Source: Methyloceanibacter sp. wino2
GTDB lineage: Bacteria > Pseudomonadota > Alphaproteobacteria > Rhizobiales > Methyloligellaceae
Length of the DNA: 64,000 bases
NCBI RefSeq assembly: GCF_003071365.1
Contig: NZ_CP028960.1
Location: forward strand, 2,400,501 to 2,464,500
Direction of reading: 5' to 3'
Numbering within the stretch: the first letter of the stretch is position 1; the number at the start of each line of letters is the position of its first letter. A program made the position numbers and the translations under genes. A model generated the notes under the pieces. The model made no database searches. It was not told the DNA's origin and was given only the letters and a program-made list of their open reading frames with translations. Of the stretch, positions 57,127 through 64,000 are shown in pieces.

Positions 57127-57876
57127 CTAGGCGGCGATCCCGCCATCCACGTTTAATGTCGCCCCGGTGATGTACGAGGCCTGCGGGCCTGCCAGAAACG
57201 CGACTGCAGCGGCAACCTCGTCTGCTGTGCCGTAGCGGCCCAGGGCTGTGCTCGCGCTGAGAGTCTCCGCCAGCTCGTTGTCCTTCGGACTCATGTCCGT
57301 ATCGATGGGCCCCGGCTGCACGGTGTTGACCGTGATGCCGCGCGGACCGAGATCGCGGGCCCAGCCGCGGGTGTAGGCGGAGACGGCGCCCTTGGTCGCC
57401 GAGTAGTCCGCCATGCCGGCCCAAGGAGACATCTCACCGGCGATCGAGCCGATCGAGATGATACGTCCGCCGTCGGCCATGAGCGGCGCCACGGCCCGCA
57501 CGGCCGTAGCCACGCCGTGAACATTGACGTCGAACATGCGGTCGAGCTCGCCAACGTTGTTGGCGCGATCATGGACCTGACCCATGACGAACACGCCGGC
57601 ATTGTTCACGAGAATATCCACCCGCCCGAAATGGGAGACCACGGCCGCCACCAAGCCGCTCACCTCATCGGTGTTCGCCTGGTCGGCCTGGAACGCCTTG
57701 GCGCGCACGCCGAAACCCTTGAGTTCCGCGACCACCGCTTCCGCGAGGTCCTTAGACGCCGCATAGCTGATGGCAACGTCGGCGCCGTCCTTGGCCAGCG
57801 CCCGGGCGATCGCAGCGCCGATGCCGCGCGAACCGCCGGTGACGAGGGCGACCTTCCCCTCAAGCATTTTCGACAT
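57127..57876 (-). CDS. SDR-family oxidoreductase
   Basis: This 249-residue classical SDR has TGGSRGIGAAIARALAKDG, NNAGVFVMG, catalytic Ser in ISIGSIAGEMSP, YSATK and the PG motif TVQPGPIDTDMSP. The C-terminal YITGATLNVDGG is like that of FabG and quinone/3-oxoacyl reductases. It is first in an operon with pirin and divergent from a TetR gene, a common arrangement for detoxification of a quinone or aldehyde. Confidence 0.92.
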   Translation of the reverse strand: MSKMLEGKVALVTGGSRGIGAAIARALAKDGADVAISYAASKDLAEAVVAELKGFGVRAKAFQADQANTDEVSGLVAAVVSHFGRVDILVNNAGVFVMGQVHDRANNVGELDRMFDVNVHGVATAVRAVAPLMADGGRIISIGSIAGEMSPWAGMADYSATKGAVSAYTRGWARDLGPRGITVNTVQPGPIDTDMSPKDNELAETLSASTALGRYGTADEVAAAVAFLAGPQASYITGATLNVDGGIAA

Positions 57877-57900
57877 GGTCCAAACACTCCGCTGAAATAA

Positions 57901-57965
57901 TGTAGTGATCGCTACATAAGTGTCTGGACCAGCGGCGTCAAGGGAATTATATAACGTGCACTATA
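57901..57965. promoter_or_regulatory. Two palindromic operators between SDR and tetR
   Basis: TGTAGTGATCGCTACA at 57901-57916 (7 of 8 base pairs match) is 25 bases from the SDR start. TATAACGTGCACTATA at 57950-57965 (one mismatched pair) is 47 bases upstream of the tetR start. Both have a TA/CTA arm and a central palindromic core, so they are probable sites for the divergently coded TetR protein, one for each promoter. Confidence 0.6.
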
Positions 57966-58011
57966 AATTGTGGAGGTGCTAGGGATCGGTACTTTGGAAG
58001 GAGCACGAATC

Positions 58012-58599
58012 GTGGCCGCAGGCCGTCCGAGAACCTTTTGCAAAAACCAGGCGTTAGACCGTGCGCTCGAGGTTTTCTGGCGACAGGGCTTCGAGGGCGC
58101 GAGCATCTGCGACCTGACGGAGGCCATGGGAATCAATCCCCCGAGCCTCTATGCCGCCTTCGGGAACAAGGAGCAGCTGTTCCGCCAGGCGCTGGATCGC
58201 TATGCCGAGGTTCACGCCGAGCGGCGCACCGCGTTGCTCGCCGCGCCGACGGCACGCGAAGCTATCGAAACGCTTCTTCGGGAGGCGGCCCGGAACCTTA
58301 CCGACAAATCGAGCCCCATCGGATGTCTCTACGTTCAGGCTATCGCCGGGGCAGGTGAGCATGCCGCGTGCCTCCGCGACATGCTGAAGACGAAAGTCGA
58401 GCAAGGCGAGCGGCAAATTCTCGAGCGGCTCGAGCGGGCCAAGGCCGAAGGCGAGTTGCCGGCGGACGCCGATACCGAGGGATTGGTGCGCTACCTCACG
58501 ACGGTGGTGCAAGGCATGTCGGTGCAGGCCGCAGCCGGCGCAACCCGCAAGGACTTGGAGCGCGTGGCCGACATGGCTCTCGGAGCATGGCCTGCCTGA
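58012..58599 (+). CDS. TetR-family regulator
   Basis: This 195-residue TetR-type protein has GRPRTFCKNQALDRALEVFWRQGFEGASICDLTEAMGINPPSLYAAFGNKEQLFRQALDRY, the helix-turn-helix of the AcrR/YcdC subfamily often found next to SDR genes. The GTG start at 58012 lies 9 bases after AAGGAG. Two Cys sit in the ligand domain (SSPIGCLYVQAIAGAGEHAACLRDML), where a reactive electrophile might be sensed. It is divergent from the SDR-pirin operon. Confidence 0.92.
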   Translation: MAAGRPRTFCKNQALDRALEVFWRQGFEGASICDLTEAMGINPPSLYAAFGNKEQLFRQALDRYAEVHAERRTALLAAPTAREAIETLLREAARNLTDKSSPIGCLYVQAIAGAGEHAACLRDMLKTKVEQGERQILERLERAKAEGELPADADTEGLVRYLTTVVQGMSVQAAAGATRKDLERVADMALGAWPA

Positions 58600-58681
58600 C
58601 AGCGGGACGCCGGTCGCCGTCCTGCCCCATCGAGCTTGTATTCTTGAGTGTCGCAGAGGGCCTTAGACGCGGGATCGGATC

Positions 58682-59596
58682 ATGGGCCGCATTCGGACAA
58701 GTGTCGTCATAGCGGTCGTTCTGGGGTGCAGCGCGCTCCCGGCCCAAGCGGCCGGCGACCCAGCGGCTGCGGTGGCTGCCGGCATCAAGGCCGCTGCCGT
58801 CGTTACGGCGGGGCCGCGTCCCTTCGTCGAAATCGTGTGCCCCTATATGCAGGAGCAGGCCGAGCAGCGCGGTTTGCCGCCGATGCCGTTCGTGCGCCTC
58901 ATCTGGCGCGAGAGCCATTTCAATCCCAATGCGGTCAGCCCCAAAGGTGCGCAAGGCATCGCTCAGTTCATGCCGTCCACGGCGGCGCGGCGCGGGCTCG
59001 ACGATCCGTTCGAGCCGATCGCGGCCATCAAGCATTCGGCGAGCCTTCTGTCCGACCTTAGCCGGCTGTTCGGCAATTTCGGCCTGGCGGCCGCGGCATA
59101 CAATGCAGGCGAAGAGCGCGTGCAAGGGTGGCTCGACGGCACCCGGACGCTGCCCGGCGAGACTCAAGCTTACGTGCGGTTCGTCACGGGCCGCTTGGCC
59201 GAAGACTGGAAAGAGGAGGGGGCCGTGTTGCCTGCGGCGCTCAGCATCGAGGGCGATGTGGTCCAGGACTCGTGCAAGAAGCTCGCGCCGCTGGTGGTGC
59301 GTGCGTTCGCCGACACCAGCCCGCTGACAGCGAGTGCGCGCTGGCGTCCCTGGGGCGCGCAAGTCTCGGTGGCGTTCTCCAAGTCGAAAGCTCTCTCGAA
59401 ATATGCCCGGTTGAAGCGGACCTATGGGAGCGCGTTGGGAGAGGCGGATCCTTACGTATTTCCCAAGCGCAATCGCAGCCGGGGCCGGCGGCCGCTCTAT
59501 ATGGTACAAGTCGGCGCGAGCAGCCGCAGCGAGGCCCAAGACGTTTGCGCCGCCCTCCGGCGGGAAGGCGGCGCTTGCATCGTCACGAAGAACTAG
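58682..59596 (+). CDS. Lytic transglycosylase with C-terminal SPOR-like tail
   Basis: This 304-residue precursor has a signal peptide ending PAQAAG, then an SLT-type goose-lysozyme domain with catalytic Glu77 in WRESHFNPNAVSPKGAQGIAQFMPSTA. It continues with AAAAYNAGEERVQGWL, typical of MltC/Slt70 relatives. The last about 40 residues (LYMVQVGASSRSEAQDVCAALRREGGACIVTK) look like a truncated SPOR peptidoglycan-binding domain, which would bring the enzyme to the division site. It would cleave glycan strands between MurNAc and GlcNAc. Confidence 0.88.
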   Translation: MGRIRTSVVIAVVLGCSALPAQAAGDPAAAVAAGIKAAAVVTAGPRPFVEIVCPYMQEQAEQRGLPPMPFVRLIWRESHFNPNAVSPKGAQGIAQFMPSTAARRGLDDPFEPIAAIKHSASLLSDLSRLFGNFGLAAAAYNAGEERVQGWLDGTRTLPGETQAYVRFVTGRLAEDWKEEGAVLPAALSIEGDVVQDSCKKLAPLVVRAFADTSPLTASARWRPWGAQVSVAFSKSKALSKYARLKRTYGSALGEADPYVFPKRNRSRGRRPLYMVQVGASSRSEAQDVCAALRREGGACIVTKN

Positions 59597-59602
59597 CGGC
59601 TC

Positions 59603-60769
59603 TTAGAACGAGATGGACGTATTGGCCCAAAGCGTTCCGTTGCGCTCGAGCTGGTAGCCATTCACGTCTTCGTCCACCGGCTGCAGCCACTCGGCCGAGA
59701 ACCGCAGGCCCTTGAGGGCTCCGCTCGGCACCACCGTGTTGATGCCGAAGCCGATGTCCCAATAGGTGCCGCCGTAGTTGTACTGAAGGTCGGGCGGGCT
59801 CGAATGGTTATGCGGGCCGTTGTAATGGCCCTCGATCTGACCCTCGTCGGTATAGAGACCGCGAACGGAGGCCGAGATCCAGTCGGCGAAGCGATAGCTG
59901 CCCCAGCCCGTGGCTTGGAAGACGTTGCCGAGCCGGTAACCGGAATCGTTCTCCTCCTCCATGCGCACGACGCCGAGAACCTGGGCGCCCCAAGCGAAGC
60001 GATCGGCACGGCCCGTGTAGGTGATGCTGGGCAGGAAGTCCCAGGTGCCGGAGCCCGGCTGCATCATGTAGTGGGTGAAGACTCCGTTCGTCTTCTTGTC
60101 CACCGAGCCGGTCGGCGCGCTGAACATCGGCGAGAACATCAGATGGTAGCCGGGGCCCTCGGCGATGCGGAGCTCGGGACCGAAGATCGTGTCGCCCCAT
60201 CCGTCCGTGCCGTGCGTGTGGGCGCCGCTGTGAGCGTGGGTACCGTGGTCCATCATCTCGCTCATGTCGTCGTCCATGCTCATGTCCATGCCGCCATGGC
60301 TCATGCCGCTATGACCCATGCTGTGGCCCATCGGGCTGGCGGTTGATTTCAGCGGCCGCATGGTCATGTCGTGGGTCATGTACATCGGCATCACCATCAG
60401 GGTCATCCAGTCGGTGGGCGCATACATGATGTCCAGCATATACATGTTCATGGACATGCTGCCGGGCGCCATCGAGCACTTATGGTCGCCGCAGCCGTGA
60501 TCGATGACCATCTGATCGCCGGCTTTGCTGCCGCCGTGCAGGATGTCGCCGCTTTCGCTCGAATACGCGTAGCGGAAACCGACCATCCACTGGCCGGCCT
60601 TGTGCATGTGGTCGAACATGACGCCGGCCGGTGCGTGCGTATCCGGGAGCGGGCCTGTGCCGGGGCCATGATCGGAATCGGCGCGTGCGAGGCCCGGCGC
60701 CAAGGCGACCCCCAAGGCGAAGCAGAGACTGAGCGCCGGAACCTGCCGGCGTGAGAAAGAGATTTTCAT
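59603..60769 (-). CDS. Met/His-rich outer membrane protein
   Basis: This 388-residue protein has a signal peptide ending LARADSDHG and a transporter-type beta-barrel. Strand-like segments include QMVIDHG, GWGDTIFGPELRI, GTWDFLPSITY and SVRGLYTDEGQ, with a Phe at the end (WANTSISF), the usual C-terminal signature for outer membrane insertion. Residues about 98-195 are very rich in Met and His (MSMNMYMLDIMYAP, GHSMGHSGMSHGGMDM, HGTHAHSGAHTHG), typical of copper or silver ligands. A DUF2946 gene lies upstream on the same strand. A role in copper tolerance is likely. Confidence 0.8.
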   Translation of the reverse strand: MKISFSRRQVPALSLCFALGVALAPGLARADSDHGPGTGPLPDTHAPAGVMFDHMHKAGQWMVGFRYAYSSESGDILHGGSKAGDQMVIDHGCGDHKCSMAPGSMSMNMYMLDIMYAPTDWMTLMVMPMYMTHDMTMRPLKSTASPMGHSMGHSGMSHGGMDMSMDDDMSEMMDHGTHAHSGAHTHGTDGWGDTIFGPELRIAEGPGYHLMFSPMFSAPTGSVDKKTNGVFTHYMMQPGSGTWDFLPSITYTGRADRFAWGAQVLGVVRMEEENDSGYRLGNVFQATGWGSYRFADWISASVRGLYTDEGQIEGHYNGPHNHSSPPDLQYNYGGTYWDIGFGINTVVPSGALKGLRFSAEWLQPVDEDVNGYQLERNGTLWANTSISF

Positions 60770-60911
60770 TGATACCCCCCACAGAGCGCCGGTTGGTGCC
60801 GGACATCTCTGGTTTTGCGTTGTCTGCGTAGTCGGGTGCGACGTCCAAACTTCGTGAGCCTGGCGAAGGGCGCGCGAAGACGGTCGTCACAGCAATGGAA
60901 GAATTCCGGAC

Positions 60912-61325
60912 TTACGCGAGGGGTGGGGCGCGCGGCTGACTTTCGGTCAGTAAGCCGGCGTCATAAAACGCAGGGCCACTGGCCGTTTCGACTGCGGACA
61001 GGACCGCAGTATGCGGCGTCAGCAGATAGGCAAACGCGCCGAGCCCCGTACCACCACACATCCCGCCGCAGCCTTGGCGGCAGCTCATGTGGCAGCATTG
61101 GCAATCGGCGCTGTTCTGGCTCTGCTTCTGCTCGTCCGGCGCGAAGGTTCCGGGCGGAACCGCACTCGCCGTACGCGTGGTGCAGATGATGCCGGCAGTG
61201 TCGGATCCCGTGGCCAGCATGGCCGCATGGGCGGTCGACGACATCGGAATCACCAGCGACTGGAGCAGCAAGCCCCAGATCATGATGAGTCCAATTAAGT
61301 CCCGTTCCTTACGGAGCCAGCGCAT
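60912..61325 (-). CDS. DUF2946-like membrane-anchored protein
   Basis: This is a 137-residue protein with a hydrophobic N-terminal anchor (GLIMIWGLLLQSLVIPM) and a Cys-rich centre (DCQCCHMSCRQGCGGMCGG). The Cys pattern and length suggest a DUF2946-type protein, a group seen near copper genes, but family assignment is provisional. The ATG at 61325 is preferred over 61394 and 61349 because AAGGA is properly placed before it. It precedes the Met/His-rich outer membrane protein with 142 bases between, so the pair likely forms one metal-response unit. Confidence 0.65.
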   Translation of the reverse strand: MRWLRKERDLIGLIMIWGLLLQSLVIPMSSTAHAAMLATGSDTAGIICTTRTASAVPPGTFAPDEQKQSQNSADCQCCHMSCRQGCGGMCGGTGLGAFAYLLTPHTAVLSAVETASGPAFYDAGLLTESQPRAPPLA

Positions 61326-61480
61326 CGGAGTCCTTGAGTTTCTCGCCATTCCCGTCAACAAAGACAACGCGAATGGAGTATGGCTATTCGCCAAGTTTGA
61401 GGTGTTGATTTAACGCAATATTTGACCACCCGTCCACTTTCTTGAGGATGCGTCGAATCCGCTGGGGAGGCCCATTTGCG

Positions 61481-62452
61481 ATGATCACGATCTACGAGGC
61501 CCGTGAGGGGAAACTTACGCCCCAGACCGGTCTGCCACGGGCGACCGATGAGGCCGTATGGATCGACCTCCTCAACCCGACCACGGAAGAGGAACACATC
61601 ATCGAACAGGCTCTCGGGATTGACGTCCCGACCCGGGAGGAACTGCAGGAAATCGAGGCCAGCAGCCGCCTCTACCAGGAAGACGGCGCCTTCTTCATGA
61701 CGGCGACGCTCGTGTTCAAAGGCGGCGGCAGCGAGGCCCAGATCACGCCGGCGACGTTCATTTTGGTCGGCAACCGGCTCCTGACCGTGCGCTACGCCGA
61801 GCCCGGCGCTTTCGCGTTCTTTCTCACCCGCTGCAACCGGCAGGAACTGGACCTAAACAGAGGCTGCATGGTCCTGATCGGCCTGTTGGAGGCGGTGGTC
61901 GATCGCCTGGCCGACTTCATCGAGCAGATCCAAGGTCAGGTGGAGCATTTGTCGCGGTCGGTCTTCAAGAAACGGGATCCGGCCCTCAAGCGTCAGCACC
62001 GCTACGATGTCGTGCTGCAGGACATCGGCCACGAGGGGGAGGTCGTCTCGAAGGTGCGGGAGAGCTGCTACTCCCTCGGCCGCCTCCTGACCTATCTCGC
62101 CTACGCGGTCAACGAGCGCAAAGAAGGCAAGATCGTCTCCTCGCGGGTGCGCGCGGCCGTGCGTGACGTCAACTCCCTGACGGACCACGCCACATTCTTG
62201 TCGGGCAAGATCGTGTTTCTGCTCGATGCGACGCTGGGCATGATCCAGATCCAGCAGAACGACATCATTAAAATCTTCTCGGTTGCAGCCGTCGTGTTCC
62301 TGCCGCCGACATTGATTGCATCGATATACGGGATGAATTTCCACGATATGCCGGAACTTGGCTGGGTACTTGGCTACCCGGTTGCCCTCGGCATGATGGT
62401 CCTATTTGCGATACTCCCTTATCTTTATTTCAAGCATAAGGGCTGGCTTTAG
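61481..62452 (+). CDS. CorA-type magnesium transporter
   Basis: This CorA protein has 323 residues: a large N-terminal cytoplasmic domain, a long stalk helix and two C-terminal helices. The pore motif YGMNF follows VVFLPPTLIASI, which is the Mg-channel signature. The very C-terminus is basic (YFKHKGWL). The ATG at 61481 fits the family; upstream GGGGAGG is 11 bases away. It is a second CorA-superfamily member in this window, the other being the ZntB-like gene at 28767. Confidence 0.95.
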   Translation: MITIYEAREGKLTPQTGLPRATDEAVWIDLLNPTTEEEHIIEQALGIDVPTREELQEIEASSRLYQEDGAFFMTATLVFKGGGSEAQITPATFILVGNRLLTVRYAEPGAFAFFLTRCNRQELDLNRGCMVLIGLLEAVVDRLADFIEQIQGQVEHLSRSVFKKRDPALKRQHRYDVVLQDIGHEGEVVSKVRESCYSLGRLLTYLAYAVNERKEGKIVSSRVRAAVRDVNSLTDHATFLSGKIVFLLDATLGMIQIQQNDIIKIFSVAAVVFLPPTLIASIYGMNFHDMPELGWVLGYPVALGMMVLFAILPYLYFKHKGWL

Positions 62453-62590
62453 AGATTGGGGTTGCACTGCGGCATCGCTATCGCCACATTCGGGGCTAAG
62501 CGGATGTTTGTGGTCATAATTTCTTTGAAGTGCTCGTGCACAGATAGTGCCCGCAAGTCCAGACACCCGAACCCCTGGATAGGAGGAAGG

Positions 62591-62887
62591 ATGACTCGTC
62601 TGATCGTTTCCGGATTTCTCACGGCGTTTTGCGCCGCCGCCGTCTTTGCGCCTGCGACCGCAAGCGCTGGTCCCGCCGGGCTGACAGTCCCGACGGCCAA
62701 GAACGGTATGGTGCAGGAGGTCGGCTGGCGCCGCCGCAATCGCGAGACGGTGGTCGATGCCCCGACAACGTCCGTTCGCACGAGCGATGCCGAGACCGAT
62801 GTCCGCGCACCGTTCACGGATGTGAAGACAAGCCGCCGTGGCACTTGGGTGCGCGCGCCGTTCGTCAATCTGTTCGTGCCGAAGTAA
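62591..62887 (+). CDS. Small secreted hypothetical protein
   Basis: This 98-residue protein has a signal peptide ending ATASAGP and a mature region with paired similar stretches (TTSVRTSDAETDVRAPFTDV and TSRRGTWVRAPFVNLFV), where RAPF occurs twice. I do not recognise a family; an RNRETVVDAPTT segment is basic and polar. The start follows an excellent AGGAGGAAGG. It is closed by a strong terminator, so it is an independent short transcript. Confidence 0.75.
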   Translation: MTRLIVSGFLTAFCAAAVFAPATASAGPAGLTVPTAKNGMVQEVGWRRRNRETVVDAPTTSVRTSDAETDVRAPFTDVKTSRRGTWVRAPFVNLFVPK

Positions 62888-62920
62888 GCGTCGCACAACA
62901 GACGTCAACGATTTTCGAGA

Positions 62921-62954
62921 ACGCGGGAGGTTTTCCTCCCGCGTTTTTGTTTTG
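62921..62954 (+). terminator. Strong Rho-independent terminator
   Basis: Perfect 10-bp stem ACGCGGGAGG and CCTCCCGCGT with loop TTTT and the tail TTTTGTTTTG, 33 bases after the small secreted protein. Confidence 0.95.
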
Positions 62955-63025
62955 TCTGCCCTATCGCCTAGCCGCTGCTTGAGGGCGTGTTTGTATGCGC
63001 TGTGGCGCTTCGCGCTACTTGAGCG

Positions 63026-64000
63026 CTAAAGCACCGCCGAGAGGGTAAGGCTCGCGCCCGCGCAAATCGCCAGCGTCGTGAGAATGCCGAGCCGCGCTCC
63101 GAAGATCAGCAGGGCGGCGAGGACCGCCAAAGCCGCGGCGTCCCACTGGAAGCTCGCAAGCTCGGGCGTCCACAGCCGCAAGGGACCGGCATCCGTCGCC
63201 GTCACCGTCTTGAAGATGACGTGTAGCGCGAACCACAGGCTCAGGTTCAAGATCACGCCGACCACGGCCGCGGTGACGCCTCGCAGCGCGCCCGCGAGTT
63301 TCGGGTTCGCGCGCAGTTGCTCGACGTAGGGTGCGCCGGTGAAGATCCACAAGAAGCACGGGGCGAAAGTGGCCCAAAGAGTCACGGCCGCGCCGAGGAG
63401 CCCGTAGGCAAGCGCCGGCTGACCGCCATGGCGATAGGCGCCGAGAAAGCCGACGAACTCGGTGACGAGAATCAAGGGGCCGGGCGTCGTTTCCGCAAGG
63501 CCGAGCCCGTCCACCATTTCGGGCGCGCTCAGCCAGCCATAGGTCTCGACGGCCCGTTGCGCCATGTAGGCGAGCACCGCGTAGGCCCCCCCGAACGTCA
63601 CCACGGCGAGCTTCGAGAAGAACACCGAGAGGTCCGTGAAGACCTGCGGAAAGGCGAGGCTCACGGCGACGAGCGGCACGATCCAGACAGCGAGCCAGAG
63701 GCTGGCCGTTCGCAGTGTTTGCGCGAGGGTGACGGGTTCGGTGTCGAGTGCTGTCGTATCGGCGGGTGGGATGCTCTCAGGCGCAAAGCGCGCGAGGAGA
63801 TAGCCGGCCAGTGCTGCCACTGCGACAATGATGGGGAACGGCACCGCGAAGAAGAAGATGGCGATGAACGCGAGCGCGGCGATCGCCCAGGCATGCGCGC
63901 CGTGGAGGGCGCGCTTGGCCACTTTCAGCAAGGCGTCGACGACGATCACGAGCACGGCCGCCTTGATGCCGACAAAGGCCGCTTCCACCACCGGTGCTTG
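63026..64000 (-). CDS. chrA: Chromate transporter ChrA (partial)
   Basis: The 5' end of the gene lies beyond the window; at least 324 codons are present. The readable part belongs to the long ChrA type, with AAFVGIKAAVLVIVVDALLKVAKRAL near its N-terminal side and the second half starting FFSKLAVVTFGGAYAVLAYMAQRAVETYGWLSAPEMVDGLGLAETTPGPLILVTEFVGFLGAYRHGG. This is the paired signature of CHR-domain proteins. ChrA exports chromate or other oxyanions. Its 3' end is 71 bases from the terminator of the convergent gene. Confidence 0.9.
   Translation of the reverse strand, partial: QAPVVEAAFVGIKAAVLVIVVDALLKVAKRALHGAHAWAIAALAFIAIFFFAVPFPIIVAVAALAGYLLARFAPESIPPADTTALDTEPVTLAQTLRTASLWLAVWIVPLVAVSLAFPQVFTDLSVFFSKLAVVTFGGAYAVLAYMAQRAVETYGWLSAPEMVDGLGLAETTPGPLILVTEFVGFLGAYRHGGQPALAYGLLGAAVTLWATFAPCFLWIFTGAPYVEQLRANPKLAGALRGVTAAVVGVILNLSLWFALHVIFKTVTATDAGPLRLWTPELASFQWDAAALAVLAALLIFGARLGILTTLAICAGASLTLSAVL

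Overview
The window is a GC-rich chromosomal segment of an alphaproteobacterium, most likely of the order Hyphomicrobiales (Rhizobiales). The evidence is the ruvCAB-ybgC-tol-pal-tilS-ftsH-folP-glmM gene order, an Omp25/31-like porin, an alphaproteobacterial-type SerC, a polyhydroxyalkanoate phasin and NsrR-, HxlR- and TetR-type local regulators. The genus cannot be fixed from the sequence alone. I see no tRNA, rRNA, CRISPR array, insertion sequence or prophage gene. The segment reads as stable chromosome with dense genes and short intergenic gaps.

Bases 1-3000 hold the end of an OmpR-type regulator overlapped by its EnvZ-like kinase, an LprI-like secreted protein and an Arg-rich protein of unknown function. 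Bases 3060-14330 are a housekeeping block: ruvC-ruvA-ruvB-ybgC with start/stop overlaps, then tolQ, a small lipoprotein, pal, tilS, ftsH, folP and glmM. In this block tolR, tolA, tolB and cpoB are absent from their usual place, and the TolQ has lost the polar residues that form the proton channel. Bases 14500-20450 carry the porin, serC, purA and a membrane-bound class III adenylate cyclase.

Bases 20500-31600 are redox and stress genes: short-chain dehydrogenases, an aldo/keto reductase, an FAD-linked oxidase and a flavin monooxygenase. They also include a phasin with palindromic operators inside its promoter, a CLC chloride channel, a truncated haemoglobin divergent from an NsrR-like repressor, a ZntB-like transporter and a tandem pair of small secreted paralogues. 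Bases 31600-37150 hold an EmrAB-type efflux pair and a TPP riboswitch controlling an unknown four-helix membrane protein followed by thiC.

Bases 37150-47640 are a mixed accessory set: a DHOD-like protein, HxlR with SnoaL and cupin genes, TMEM175, an EF-hand protein, an AcuI-like reductase, a GST, a homocysteine methyltransferase, a TetR regulator, a VWA protein and a beta-propeller. Bases 47700-52600 hold three tandem AraC-family paralogues downstream of an MFS transporter. The last 11 kb contain a SET-domain methyltransferase, a phytoene-dehydrogenase-like oxidoreductase, an atypical Nramp protein, pirin, an SDR/TetR divergent pair, a lytic transglycosylase, a Met/His-rich outer membrane protein with a DUF2946 partner (probably copper-related), CorA and a ChrA chromate transporter cut by the window end.

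The observations I rate highest are the degenerate TolQ with its missing partners, the unknown membrane protein under TPP riboswitch control, the phasin promoter architecture, the AraC triplication and the twin secreted proteins.
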